Assembly (NCBI RefSeq): GCF_009827305.1
Contig: NZ_WTYJ01000001.1
Span: 124,001-188,000 of the forward strand
Source: Croceibacterium xixiisoli
GTDB taxonomy: Bacteria > Pseudomonadota > Alphaproteobacteria > Sphingomonadales > Sphingomonadaceae
Reading direction: 5' to 3'
Length of the DNA: 64,000 bases
Made by a program: the position numbers and the translations under genes. Of the stretch, positions 25,013 through 34,041 are shown one piece after another (the first letter of the stretch is position 1; each line of letters opens with the position of its first letter). The notes under the pieces are model-generated. The model was not told where the DNA came from and searched no databases. It was given only the letters and a program-made list of their open reading frames with translations.

Positions 25013-25558
25013 GTGCGCAAAAAGCTGTTTATTTCGGCGGCAGCTCTGCCCGTCGCCATCTTTGCCGCCGTGCCCGCCCAGGCGGACATCGCCGGCACGA
25101 TCGATGCGACGATCACGCTGGAAGCAGGCTGCATCATCAACGGCACCAATTATGATGACGGAGCGACCGGCGTCGATTTCGGGACGCTGGATTTCGGCAC
25201 CTACAACACGCTGTTCACCCAGGCCGATGCCCAGGTGGTCAGCGCGGTCACCGGCTTTACCATCCAGTGCAGCAATGGCGTGACCCCGACCCTGTCGTTC
25301 AACGCAGGGCAGAACGATGGGGAAGGCGCGGGCGTTGGCGTGCATTCCATGGCGCATACCACTGCCGCCGGTCAGTTTGTGACCTACAACCTCTATAGCG
25401 ATGCCGGGCGGACCACGCTGATCCCGGTCGGCGGCGATATCGTGCTGGCCGGTGACGGATCGGTGCAGACGGTCAATGTCTATGGCCGCGCCTTCGGAGA
25501 GGCTGGGCTGACGCCGGGTGTCTACAACGACGTCGTTACGGTGGTGGTCGAGCTCTGA
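25013..25558 (+). CDS. Csu-type pilin, spore coat U domain protein
   Basis: A 181-residue secreted protein with signal peptide (cleavage near AQA). A single SCPU (PF05229) domain follows: GCIINGTNYDDG at the start of the mature part, DFGTLDFGTYNT, the second Cys in GFTIQCSNGVTPTLSF, and the C-terminal beta-strand GLTPGVYNDVVTVVVEL. It is probably the main shaft subunit (CsuA/B-like). The start is a GTG with AGGAG upstream. First gene of a five-gene operon; such pili mediate surface attachment and biofilm formation. Confidence 0.88.
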   Translation: MRKKLFISAAALPVAIFAAVPAQADIAGTIDATITLEAGCIINGTNYDDGATGVDFGTLDFGTYNTLFTQADAQVVSAVTGFTIQCSNGVTPTLSFNAGQNDGEGAGVGVHSMAHTTAAGQFVTYNLYSDAGRTTLIPVGGDIVLAGDGSVQTVNVYGRAFGEAGLTPGVYNDVVTVVVEL

Positions 25559-25570
25559 GGCGGGGGCGCA

Positions 25571-26131
25571 TTGCGGCGACGGCCCATGCCGGACGTGATG
25601 GTGCGCCAGGTCTTGTTCTTGATCGGCCTGCTGATGGCCGGACTGGTTCCGGCCGGAGCGCAGGCGGCGACGACGGCCGAGTTCGAGGTCAGCGCCACGG
25701 TGAGTTCGGGCTGCCTGGTCGATGGGTTGGGTGCCAGCGGCAATGCCGGGCGGATCGGCACGCTGGATTTCGGAGAGGATTCCACCTTTTCCACCAGCAC
25801 CCACACCGCCACGACCACCGCCAACCAGGCGATCCGGCTGCGTTGCACGCCCGGTGTGACGTTGCGGATGACGATCGATGGCGGGGCGCATTCGGGAGCC
25901 GGCACCCGCAATCTGCAACGGGGCGCCACGCTGACGGCGCGGATTCCCTACACGCTGTGCCGTGATGCGGCCTGTACCCAGCTGATCGGCGTCAATGCCC
26001 AGCAGAACATCGTGATCACCACCAGCAACACCGAAGACGTGCGCCTGCCCATCTACGGCCGGCTGACGCTGCCGGGCGGTTTGCCGCCCGGCACCTACAC
26101 CGACACGCTGACGGTCACCCTGACCTGGTGA
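25571..26131 (+). CDS. Csu-type pilin subunit, spore coat U domain protein
   Basis: About 186 residues with a signal peptide (cleavage near AQA). SCPU features are GCLVDGLG, RIGTLDFGEDSTF, IRLRCTPGVTLRMTIDGG and the final GLPPGTYTDTLTVTLTW. It resembles the minor pilins CsuA/CsuB of the Acinetobacter Csu system. The start is uncertain between TTG 25571 and ATG 25586. It follows the first pilin by 12 bases and precedes the chaperone. Confidence 0.85.
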   Translation: MRRRPMPDVMVRQVLFLIGLLMAGLVPAGAQAATTAEFEVSATVSSGCLVDGLGASGNAGRIGTLDFGEDSTFSTSTHTATTTANQAIRLRCTPGVTLRMTIDGGAHSGAGTRNLQRGATLTARIPYTLCRDAACTQLIGVNAQQNIVITTSNTEDVRLPIYGRLTLPGGLPPGTYTDTLTVTLTW

Positions 26132-26168
26132 CCGCCGCTGTCACCCCGCCGTTACAGGAATGAAGCAG

Positions 26169-26930
26169 ATGACCCACCGATTGCTGTCCATGATTGTCGG
26201 CGGGCTGCTGGCTCTGCCGGCGCTGGCCATTCCCGGCATCGCCCTGGCCCAATCCGGCGCTTCGGTGCTGATCTGGCCGGTCAATCCGGTCATCGAGGCG
26301 GATATGCGCGCGGGTGCGCTGTGGCTGGAAAACAAGGGCCGGAACGCGGTGACCGTGCAGGTGCGTGTGTTCGCCTGGGCGCAGCAGGATGGGCGCGATG
26401 CCTATGCCGAACAGGATGAAATACTGGGCACCCCGCCGATCATCACGATCCAGCCCGGTGACAAGCAATTGGTGCGGCTGACGCGCACGACCCCGCCCCC
26501 GGTGGAGGCCGAGCGGCCCTATCGGCTGGTGATCGATGAAGTGCCGACCAGCGACGGGGCATCGGCGTCCGGGGCTGCGGTCAGTTTTCGCATGCGCTAT
26601 TCCCTGCCGCTGTTTTCCTATGCCGCCAACCAGGCCGAACCGGGCAAGCCCGCACCCCGGCCGGTGCCGCAGATGGCGTGGCGCATTGGGTCCGACGGCG
26701 GCAAACGCTTCCTGGAAATCAGCAACACCGGGGCCGGCCATGCCCGGCTGACCGATGTGGCGCTGGCGAACGGACGCGAGCGCTGGACCGTGGCGGAGGG
26801 GCTGTTCGGCTATGTGCTGCCCGCGTCTTCCATGCGCTGGGACCTGCCCGACAGCATCGGCGATGCGACCGAGCTGACCGCGACGGTCAATGGAGAGGAA
26901 GCGCTTCGCATAGAGCGTCAGCCGGGATGA
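26169..26930 (+). CDS. Periplasmic pilus chaperone (CsuC-like)
   Basis: A PapD-like two-domain Ig-fold chaperone with a signal peptide (cleavage near ALAQ). The N-terminal domain keeps the conserved pattern VLIWPVNPVIEADMRAGALW with RNAVTVQVRVFAWAQ, and PPIITIQPGDKQLVRLTR as the G1-strand/edge region. The second domain starts near KPAPRPVPQ. The ATG at 26169 has AGGA nine bases upstream and is preferred to the ATG at 26160. It stabilises pilins by donor-strand complementation before the usher. Confidence 0.9.
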   Translation: MTHRLLSMIVGGLLALPALAIPGIALAQSGASVLIWPVNPVIEADMRAGALWLENKGRNAVTVQVRVFAWAQQDGRDAYAEQDEILGTPPIITIQPGDKQLVRLTRTTPPPVEAERPYRLVIDEVPTSDGASASGAAVSFRMRYSLPLFSYAANQAEPGKPAPRPVPQMAWRIGSDGGKRFLEISNTGAGHARLTDVALANGRERWTVAEGLFGYVLPASSMRWDLPDSIGDATELTATVNGEEALRIERQPG

Positions 26931-26936
26931 GCTGGC

Positions 26937-29282
26937 GTGACTGGTGGGATCGCCCGATCGGATCTGCTGCTGGTGTCCACGATGGCGATTGCGCTGGGAT
27001 ATCCGGTGGCGGGACGGGCCGCGAACGAGCGGGTGGCGGAATATCACAGCTATGACGATCTGCCCCCCCCGGCCAAATCGAGTGATATCCCCGCCAGCCA
27101 GCGCCTGGAGCTGGAGCTGTTCGTCAATGCGATGCGGACCGGGATCGTGGCATCGGTGATCCGCCATGGTGACCGGTTCCAGATGCGCATGGCCGATCTG
27201 CGGCATGCAGGGCTGTTGATCGCCGGGGATCAGGAACTGGTTTTCCTCGACACGCTGGAAGGGGTGCAGGCCGATTACGATGCGCCGCGCCAGATCCTGC
27301 ACCTGACCGTGTCGCCGGAAAAACTGCCCGCGCAACGGGTCGGGGGGCGCAGCGGCGCGTTCGAGCCGGCCCGATATGACATGGGCGCGCTGCTGAATTA
27401 CGATGTCTATGTGACCGGCGGCGCCGGCATGCCGGTGCAGGCATCGCTGTGGCATGAGGCGCGGGCCTTCGGCATGGGGGGAATGGCGTCCACCACCGGC
27501 GCGCTGCGCAGCGGCACGGTGAACGGTTATGTCCGCTTCGACAGCTACATCCGCTGGTCCGACGAACGCAGCATGACCACGGTGGAGGCAGGGGACATCA
27601 TCACCCGCACGCTGCCCTGGGTGCCGGCGGTGCGGCTGGGCGGGGTGCAGGTGTCGCGCGACTTTTCCGTTCGCCCCGATGTGATCACCTATCCACTGCC
27701 CGAATTCGCCGGCACGGCGGCGCTGCCTTCCACGGTGGAGCTGGTGGTTAATGGCCGGCGAATTGCCGGGGCGCAGGTGCAGCCGGGGCCGTTTTCGCTC
27801 GACACGCTGCCGCCGATCAATGGCTATGGCCAGGCCAATCTGATCGTCACCGACATGCATGGCCGCAGCGTCGCGACGGCCATGCCCTTCTATGTCGGCA
27901 GCACGCTGCTGCGCCCGAGGCTGACCGATTATGCCGTGTCGGCCGGCGCGTTCCGGCGCAACTATGGCCTGCGCAGTTTCGACTATGGCGCCTATGCGGC
28001 CAGCGCCTCTGCCAGGCACGGTCTGACCAGCGATATCACGCTGGAAATGCGAGCGGAATTTGCCGATGATCTGAAGGTCGGCGGCGCCGGGGCGGTGGTG
28101 TCGATAGGCAATCTGGGCCTGACGAGCGCATCCTACAGCCGCAGTTTCCATCGGGGGAAGAGCGGCGGCCAGCTGACTGTGGGCCATGAATATCAGACCG
28201 AAACCTTTTCCATCGGCGTGCGGCATGTGCGGCAGGATGCCGACTATGTCGATCTCGGTCTAATCGACCGGAATGATCGCGGCTGGGAACGGCAGACGTC
28301 GGCCACGGCGGCATTCTCCCTGGGGCAGCTGGGCACGGTCGGTCTAGGCTATTTCGATCTCGAGCGCGAAAGGGCGCAGGACAGCCGGCTGGTCAATGCG
28401 GCCTGGGTGCTGCCGCTGAGCGGGGAAACGCGGCTCAACCTGTCGTTGTCGCATGAATTCGAGCAAAAGAGCTGGTTCGGGGCCATCACGCTGAGCATTC
28501 CGCTGGGTGGCGGTATCCTGAGCGGGGGTGCGGCACGCAACCAGAACGGGCGAATCGGCCTGCGCGCCGATTATTCGCTGCCCGTACCGGTGGAAGGCGG
28601 GCTCGGCTGGAATGCCAGCGCAGTCAGCGAAGATGGCGATACTCCATCCTGGCGGGCGGAGGCGATCTGGCGCACCCAGCCTGTGTTGCTGCGCGCGGGC
28701 GCCTATGGCCGCGACAATGCCGTCGGCTGGTTCGGTGCGACCGGATCGCTGGTGATGATGGATGGCGGATTGTTCGTGGCCAATCGGGTGACCGATGCCT
28801 TCGCCGTGGTCAGCACCAATGGCCAGGCGGGCATACCGGTGCGTTATGAAAACCAGCTGATCGGTGAAACCGACAGCAATGGCCAGCTGCTGATCCCGGC
28901 GGCCAGCGCTTATTACCCCGCGCGTTACGACATCGATACGCTGGCGCTGCCCGCCAATGTCCGGGCGCCGCTGGTCAGCCAGCAGGTCAAGATCGCGGCC
29001 GGCAGCGGCCATGTGATCCGTTTCGCGGTGCAAGAGGTTGTCGCCGCGCGCGGGACGATCCGCGATGCGGCCGGCGAACCGTTGCCCGCCGGGGCGATCG
29101 CCCGGCTGAACGACGGGCTGGAAACCTATGTCGGGTGGGATGGGCTGATCTATCTGGAAAATGTCGCGCCCGCCAACGTGTTGCAGGTCACCCTGCCCGA
29201 AGGCGGCAGCTGCAGCGCAAGCTTCGAGGTTGGCGCATCCGATGAAGAAATCATCGATCTGGGGGATCTGACATGCCGGTAA
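26937..29282 (+). CDS. Outer-membrane pilus usher (CsuD-like FimD/PapC family)
   Basis: A 781-residue usher with an N-terminal signal. It has an N-terminal periplasmic domain, a large beta-barrel rich in alternating aromatic residues, and a mid-barrel plug-like region around VELVVNGRRIAGAQVQPGPF to FSLDTLPPINGYGQANLIV. The C-terminal domains end in a GSCSASFEVG segment. It moves chaperone-pilin complexes across the outer membrane. The start is a GTG at 26937, 6 bases after the chaperone stop. It overlaps the tip gene by 10 bases. Confidence 0.92.
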   Translation: MTGGIARSDLLLVSTMAIALGYPVAGRAANERVAEYHSYDDLPPPAKSSDIPASQRLELELFVNAMRTGIVASVIRHGDRFQMRMADLRHAGLLIAGDQELVFLDTLEGVQADYDAPRQILHLTVSPEKLPAQRVGGRSGAFEPARYDMGALLNYDVYVTGGAGMPVQASLWHEARAFGMGGMASTTGALRSGTVNGYVRFDSYIRWSDERSMTTVEAGDIITRTLPWVPAVRLGGVQVSRDFSVRPDVITYPLPEFAGTAALPSTVELVVNGRRIAGAQVQPGPFSLDTLPPINGYGQANLIVTDMHGRSVATAMPFYVGSTLLRPRLTDYAVSAGAFRRNYGLRSFDYGAYAASASARHGLTSDITLEMRAEFADDLKVGGAGAVVSIGNLGLTSASYSRSFHRGKSGGQLTVGHEYQTETFSIGVRHVRQDADYVDLGLIDRNDRGWERQTSATAAFSLGQLGTVGLGYFDLERERAQDSRLVNAAWVLPLSGETRLNLSLSHEFEQKSWFGAITLSIPLGGGILSGGAARNQNGRIGLRADYSLPVPVEGGLGWNASAVSEDGDTPSWRAEAIWRTQPVLLRAGAYGRDNAVGWFGATGSLVMMDGGLFVANRVTDAFAVVSTNGQAGIPVRYENQLIGETDSNGQLLIPAASAYYPARYDIDTLALPANVRAPLVSQQVKIAAGSGHVIRFAVQEVVAARGTIRDAAGEPLPAGAIARLNDGLETYVGWDGLIYLENVAPANVLQVTLPEGGSCSASFEVGASDEEIIDLGDLTCR

Positions 29283-30268
29283 TCCTGCGTCGCGCCCTGG
29301 CCTTGCTGGCTGTGCTGATCGCCGCCCTGTGCGCGCAGCCCGCCAGCGCCTGCACCACCGCCAATTCCACCATCGCCCTGCCTGGGGTCAGTTCCTACAC
29401 CGTGGCCACCACCGCTCAGTCAGGCAGCGGTTCGGCGGGTCTCAGCTGCAATGTAACCCTGGCCTTGCTGACCGATCATTACATAAGGCTGCGGACCGAA
29501 AGCATCAGTTCGGTGCTGACGGGGCCGGGCGGTTTGACCATTCCCTTTACTGCATCAAGGACGTCGGGCGGGGCGCCGCTGGTCGCCAACACCACCCTGG
29601 ACCTGTCATCGACGGCCATTCTGACCCTGTTTGCCGGGCAGAACAGCACCATCCCGCTGTTCATCCGCACATCGCCGACAGCCAATCTGCGCGCAGGCAC
29701 CTACACCGGCACGATCAATCTGCGGTGGTTCTATTCGGTCTGTTCGGTGGGGGTGGCCGCCTGTCTGAGCTATTCCAACAGTCCCGGCCTTGTCCGCCCC
29801 CTGCTTGGCGCCCCCACCAATTGGGGGCAGGGGGTTCCGGTCACGGTGACGGTGGAACTGGTCGTGCAGAATGATTGCGTGATTACCGCACCCAGCCTGG
29901 CCTTCGGCACGGCGCCGCTGGTCGGGGCCTTCAACGCCGTGACGCGCACCATCCAGATCCGTTGCAGCGCCGGGGCCGCCTATACGGTTGGCCTGAACAA
30001 CGGAGCCAATGCTTCGGGCACGGTGCGGCGCATGCGCAGCGGTACGAACTATCTGAACTACGAGATCTACAAGACCACCGCCTCCACCGAACGCTGGGGC
30101 GCGGTCGGCACCGCGCGCCGCAGCAGCAGCACGGCCGATACCAATGCCGGGGTGTACAATTCCTCGACCAATCAGACCTATACCTATCGGGCAGTGATCC
30201 TGTCCGGCCAGATCACCCCGCCGCCGGGCAATTATCTGGATACGATCCAGCTGGATGTGATCTTCTGA
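29273..30268 (+). CDS. Tip adhesin with two spore coat U domains (CsuE-like)
   Basis: A 331-residue secreted protein with signal peptide (cleavage near ASA). Two SCPU domains are visible. The first (about 25-165) is divergent, starting at CTTANSTIALPGVSSYTV. The second (about 195-331) is canonical: NDCVITAPSLAFGT, IQIRCSAGAAYTVGLN, and the C-terminal strand PPPGNYLDTIQLDVIF. The two-domain arrangement is that of the CsuE tip adhesin, which binds abiotic surfaces by hydrophobic loops in Acinetobacter. Last gene of the pilus operon. Confidence 0.87.
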   Translation: MPVILRRALALLAVLIAALCAQPASACTTANSTIALPGVSSYTVATTAQSGSGSAGLSCNVTLALLTDHYIRLRTESISSVLTGPGGLTIPFTASRTSGGAPLVANTTLDLSSTAILTLFAGQNSTIPLFIRTSPTANLRAGTYTGTINLRWFYSVCSVGVAACLSYSNSPGLVRPLLGAPTNWGQGVPVTVTVELVVQNDCVITAPSLAFGTAPLVGAFNAVTRTIQIRCSAGAAYTVGLNNGANASGTVRRMRSGTNYLNYEIYKTTASTERWGAVGTARRSSSTADTNAGVYNSSTNQTYTYRAVILSGQITPPPGNYLDTIQLDVIF

Positions 30269-30340
30269 ACGGGCCTTGCCCCGCCGCATCGCGATAATGA
30301 TATGGTGGGTGGCGCGATCCGGCGCGGTCGAGATTGCATC

Positions 30341-30898
30341 ATGGCCCATCATTATCAGGTGTTCGAAACAGCCACCGGCTTTGCCGCGATCGGCTGGGGT
30401 ACGGGCGGGGTGACGAGCTTCCGCCTGCCTGCGCCCACCGCGCGCGAGGCCGGGCAGGCGCTGCTGCGGCGACTGCCCGATGCGCGCAGGGCGGAACCGC
30501 CGCCGGGAATGTGCGAGGTGATCGACATGGCCTGCCGCTGTTTCACCGGTGAGCGGGTGGATTTTGCCGCGGTGCCGGTCGATTTGGGACCGCAGGGCGA
30601 TTTCTTCACGCGGGTCTATGCCCATGTCCGCGCTCTGGGCTGGGGGGAAGTAACGACCTATGGCGCCGTGGCCAGGGCGTTGGACGCCGCGCCAGAGGCG
30701 GCCCGCGCGGTGGGGCAGGCGATGGCGAGCAATCCCGTGCCGCTGATCATTCCCTGCCATCGGGTCAGGGCCGCCAATGGCCGCATCGGCGGCTTTTCCG
30801 CACCGGGCGGATCGCTGTCCAAGGTGCATATGCTGACGCTGGAAGGGGTGGAGCGCGCTTCCGTGGAGGCGACGGCCCAGATGGGGTTCGGTTTCTGA
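30341..30898 (+). CDS. ogt: Methylated-DNA-protein cysteine methyltransferase
   Basis: A 185-residue O6-alkylguanine-DNA alkyltransferase. The C-terminal domain has VYAHVRALGWGEVTTYGAVA, the helix-turn-helix with its Arg finger region (AARAVGQAMASNPVPL) and the active site IIPCHRVRAANG, whose Cys takes the alkyl group irreversibly. GGFSAPGGSLSKVHML completes the family pattern. The start is taken at ATG 30341; the frame runs back to 30302. It repairs O6-methylguanine. No adaptive-response Ada domain is present. Confidence 0.92.
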   Translation: MAHHYQVFETATGFAAIGWGTGGVTSFRLPAPTAREAGQALLRRLPDARRAEPPPGMCEVIDMACRCFTGERVDFAAVPVDLGPQGDFFTRVYAHVRALGWGEVTTYGAVARALDAAPEAARAVGQAMASNPVPLIIPCHRVRAANGRIGGFSAPGGSLSKVHMLTLEGVERASVEATAQMGFGF

Positions 30899-30965
30899 CC
30901 GGCGGTCGCCCCGTTCACTTGCCGCCCTGGGAATCAGGGCCTGGGCGTTTCAGAACTTGTGCATT

Positions 30966-32282
30966 TCAGGATCGGGCCATCATCACCCGGTTTCGGCCGC
31001 CCTGCTTGGCCTGATACAGCGCCTCGTCCGCGCGGCCGATCAGGTCGTCCATCAGATTGCTGCCCAGCGTCTTGACGACTTCGGCGGTGGCGGTGCCGAT
31101 GCTGACGGTGATCGGGATGGACAGATCGCCCAGCTGCACCGGCTCATCCGCAATCGCGGCGCGCACGCGTTCGGCGATGGCGGGAAGATCGTCCTCGACC
31201 GAACTGGCGAGCAGGGCGATAAATTCCTCCCCACCGAAACGGGCGAACAGGTCCCGATCGCGCAGGGCTTCGCGGCAGCGCCTGGCCACGACCTTGAGCA
31301 CCTCGTCGCCGGCGGGGTGGCCGTAATTGTCGTTGATACGCTTGAAATGATCGACATCGAGCATCATCACCGTGACCGAATGGCCGCTACCCGCCTGGCG
31401 TGCGGCCAGAATTTCGGCCGATCGTTCTTCGAAATGGCGCCGGTTGGGCACGCCGGTCAGCGGATCGGAGGTGGCCAGGCGGCGCAGTTCGGCCGCCATC
31501 ATCAGTTCGGCGGTCACATCGGTGAACAGCCAGATTCGCCCTTCCCCCCCTTCACCGCGGACGGGATGGGTGGTCACCTCCAGCGTGCGTTCGCCCAGCG
31601 TCCAATGCATGGAGGCGGAGAAATTGACGTCGCTGACATGGGCGGCATAGGCCCGTTCCAGCTCTTCCCTGTTGCTGCAGTTTTCGCGCAGGCGGCGCAT
31701 CATGTCCGCCAGCTTGCCGGCCCTGTGCTGGCCCGCATCGCAGCCCAGCAACACCCCGGCGCGTTCATTGATCATGGCGCCCTGGCCATCACCATCGATC
31801 AGCACGATGCCGGACGGCACGCTTTCGAACAGATCGCTGAACTGATCGCGCATGGCCAGTTGACGAACGCTGTCCCGCCGGGCGGACAGCAGCCGCGCTA
31901 TGCTGTCCCCCAGCAGGGGCAGTTCGCCGATGACCGACAGTGGCGGGGCTTCGTCGGCCCACAGCAGCAACAGGCCGCTGGCGGGGGCATGGTCCACCGG
32001 GGTGGGCACGAACAGCAGCGATGCGGGGGGCTGGTTCAGCGCATGGAGGATCGCACTGGGCAGGCGGAAATCATTCGCCGGAACGGGCGAGGTGGCCCAG
32101 CTGCGATCCAGCAATCCGCTGCGCTGCAGATTGCAGGCGCCGAACGCCTGCACGCTGGATGCGCCGGCGGGCACAGCGCGCCCGGTGCCGTCCACTTCCA
32201 CGGCCAGCACCAGATCCGCGCGGCAGGCCTGCTGGATAAATCGGCAGAGTGCGTCGATGCCGCCCGCTGGACTTGCGGTCAT
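30966..32282 (-). CDS. Diguanylate cyclase with GAF-like and PAS domains
   Basis: A 438-residue soluble protein. The first 135 residues look like a GAF-type domain. A PAS domain follows (about 145-265: FSDLFESVPSGIVLIDGDGQ, ending in RIWLFTDVTAEL). The GGDEF domain (about 270-435) has DPLTGVPNRRHFEE, LDVDHFKRINDNYGH and the active site RFGGEEF. An RDRD I-site lies five residues before GGEEF, so product inhibition by c-di-GMP is expected. It has no membrane segment, so the signal is cytoplasmic. Its ATG overlaps the stop of the RsbQ-like hydrolase by 4 bases, suggesting a functional pair. Confidence 0.93.
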   Translation of the reverse strand: MTASPAGGIDALCRFIQQACRADLVLAVEVDGTGRAVPAGASSVQAFGACNLQRSGLLDRSWATSPVPANDFRLPSAILHALNQPPASLLFVPTPVDHAPASGLLLLWADEAPPLSVIGELPLLGDSIARLLSARRDSVRQLAMRDQFSDLFESVPSGIVLIDGDGQGAMINERAGVLLGCDAGQHRAGKLADMMRRLRENCSNREELERAYAAHVSDVNFSASMHWTLGERTLEVTTHPVRGEGGEGRIWLFTDVTAELMMAAELRRLATSDPLTGVPNRRHFEERSAEILAARQAGSGHSVTVMMLDVDHFKRINDNYGHPAGDEVLKVVARRCREALRDRDLFARFGGEEFIALLASSVEDDLPAIAERVRAAIADEPVQLGDLSIPITVSIGTATAEVVKTLGSNLMDDLIGRADEALYQAKQGGRNRVMMARS

Positions 32283-33079
32283 GCAGCCTTCGCCAACAGG
32301 TTACTGTCCAGAATGCGCTGTACCTCGTTCGCGGCGGTCATATGCGGCAGGTGGCCCGCCGCATCGATCACATCCAGCGTTGCCCCGGGAATGGCATTGG
32401 CCAGCCAGGTGCCCACGGCGGTGGGAACGGCCATATCGGCGGAGGTCTGGATCAGATGCACGGGGCGGCGGATCCGGGTGGCCGTCTGCCGCATGTCGGA
32501 ACTGAAGATGGTGCGGGATATGTTGAGCGCGATGTCCGGCTGCATCTGGCACAGCGTGCGGGAGAAATCGGTGATGGTGGTGTTGTCGGGTACGCCGACC
32601 ACCATGGGCGCGAAGCCGGCGACCCAGGCCTGGAAATTCGCGGCCATGCTGTCGAACAGCTGGTCCAGATCGCTCTGTTCGAAGCCGCCGAAATAGTCGC
32701 CATCGTTCAGATAGCGCGGCGATGCCCCGATCATCACCAGCCGATCGAACAGCCCAGGCCGGGCGCAGGCCGCCGCCGCGCCGATCATCCCGCTCATGGA
32801 ATGGCCGACATAGACGATGTTCTGCGTATCGATTTCGTCGATCAGGTCGATCAGATCATCAGCATAGCCGAAGATCGTGCCGTGCCGGTCGAAATCATAG
32901 GTTTCCGCCCCGCGCGCGCCGCAACCGGCCAGATCGAAGGAGATGACATCATACCGCGCGTCGAACCAGGGGCGCAGGCTGCTCCAGGCCGATTGGTCGG
33001 TGCCAAAGCCATGGGCGAGAACGGCCACCTGGCGCCCCAGCCCGCTGCGTCGACCGCTCAGTTTCCGGAAAAACTCCAT
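32279..33079 (-). CDS. RsbQ-like alpha/beta hydrolase
   Basis: About 266 residues. It matches Bacillus RsbQ along the whole length by eye: [13 protein letters not shown], the nucleophile [11 protein letters not shown], the RsbQ-typical [19 protein letters not shown] lid segment, catalytic Asp in TSADMAVP and His in AAGHLPHM. RsbQ and the related plant KAI2/D14 receptors have a closed pocket for a small hydrophobic ligand; RsbQ is needed for PAS-bearing RsbP to sense energy stress. I chose ATG 33079 (AGGTGG upstream); ATG 33103 is possible. The next gene, overlapping 4 bases, is a PAS-GGDEF protein, so the hydrolase may make or deliver the ligand of that PAS domain. Confidence 0.92.
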   Translation of the reverse strand: MEFFRKLSGRRSGLGRQVAVLAHGFGTDQSAWSSLRPWFDARYDVISFDLAGCGARGAETYDFDRHGTIFGYADDLIDLIDEIDTQNIVYVGHSMSGMIGAAAACARPGLFDRLVMIGASPRYLNDGDYFGGFEQSDLDQLFDSMAANFQAWVAGFAPMVVGVPDNTTITDFSRTLCQMQPDIALNISRTIFSSDMRQTATRIRRPVHLIQTSADMAVPTAVGTWLANAIPGATLDVIDAAGHLPHMTAANEVQRILDSNLLAKAA

Positions 33080-33282
33080 CCTCGCCACCTGTCGATTCCG
33101 CATTTGCGAACGAGGCGTAGTTCACCCATCCGGGCAAACGCAACCAGGGATGCGGCCTGTCGTGGGCGAAGCGTTGCAGAAGTCGGGTGACCGCCCTGAT
33201 TCGACATGGTTAATGGCGGAAAACAGCCATTTTTTTGCTCGAAAGGCTGGCAAAAAATGCAGCCGTATGGATTTTCGAGAAA

Positions 33283-33359
<77 letters not shown>

Positions 33360-33499
33360 CTGGCCGCCCGCCTAGCAACACAAGCGGCGCCCGCCAAGCC
33401 TTCAATGTCGGACAAATGACAATCCTGCATCGGGCGGGCCATGGCAAGGGCGTCATCCCGGGGCGCCGCGGTTGCGGTGGCGCGGGATGATGGGCCCGA

Positions 33500-33895
33500 T
33501 CAGCGCGCGCCGGGCAGCTGGATCAGCCGCGAACCATTGGCCTTGGTCACCGTGACATTGAAGCCGCCGCGACGGGAATCGCGCAGGGCGTAATAGGTCA
33601 GGTCGATTCGTTCGCCGGCTGTGAAGGACCGTTTCGACCATCCTTCGCGCACCAGATGGTTGGGGCTCATCCCCTCAAACGCCCAGCGATTGCCCTGGGC
33701 ATCGCGGACATAGAGAAAGGTGTGCGGATTGGTCCAATCCCAGCGTTCGACCGTCACATTTTTCATTTCGGTGGGTTTGCCCCATTCGAACATGGCGGTG
33801 GAATGGTGGGCGGACCCCGGCATGGCCATGGCTGCCGCGCCGATCGCTGCCGTGGCGATGATGGCAATTCGGGTGCGAATTCCGCGGGTGGACAT
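33500..33895 (-). CDS. DUF6152 family secreted protein
   Basis: A 131-residue exported protein (signal cleavage near GSAHHS). It has the family pattern AHHSTAMFEWGKP, WDWTNPHTFLYVRD, WAFEGMSPNHLVREGWSKRS and a terminal NGSRLI. DUF6152 proteins are common in sphingomonads and usually lie beside a secreted hypothetical protein like the divergent gene here. The start at 33895 has GGAGAAG upstream; the frame runs upstream to 34141 but without support. The function is unknown. Confidence 0.82.
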   Translation of the reverse strand: MSTRGIRTRIAIIATAAIGAAAMAMPGSAHHSTAMFEWGKPTEMKNVTVERWDWTNPHTFLYVRDAQGNRWAFEGMSPNHLVREGWSKRSFTAGERIDLTYYALRDSRRGGFNVTVTKANGSRLIQLPGAR

Positions 33896-33984
33896 CGTGC
33901 TTCTCCTCAATCTGGCAGCTCTGCAGGCGCTCAGTATCAGGCTCCTTTTCTCGCAATCATTTGATAGAATCAAGCATCCCTTGA

Positions 33985-33997
33985 CTTGTTCAACAAG
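33985..33997. promoter_or_regulatory. Palindrome in the divergent promoter of the DUF6152 pair
   Basis: CTTGTT-C-AACAAG is a perfect 6-1-6 palindrome, 90 bases before one gene and 45 before the other. It overlaps a TTGACT -35-like hexamer at 33981. A repressor site for both genes is plausible but the regulator is unknown. Confidence 0.4.
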
Positions 33998-34041
33998 GCC
34001 GCAAAAAAGCAGGGTTGAGGAGCAGGAACCTGGAGAAAAAA

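Noticed and set aside
26115-28226. A 703-codon minus-strand frame opposite the chaperone and usher.
   Set aside because: Antisense shadow; usher and chaperone are clearly read on the plus strand.
30957-32696. A 579-codon plus-strand frame over the diguanylate cyclase.
   Set aside because: The minus-strand GGDEF protein has the catalytic motif and I-site; the plus frame has none.
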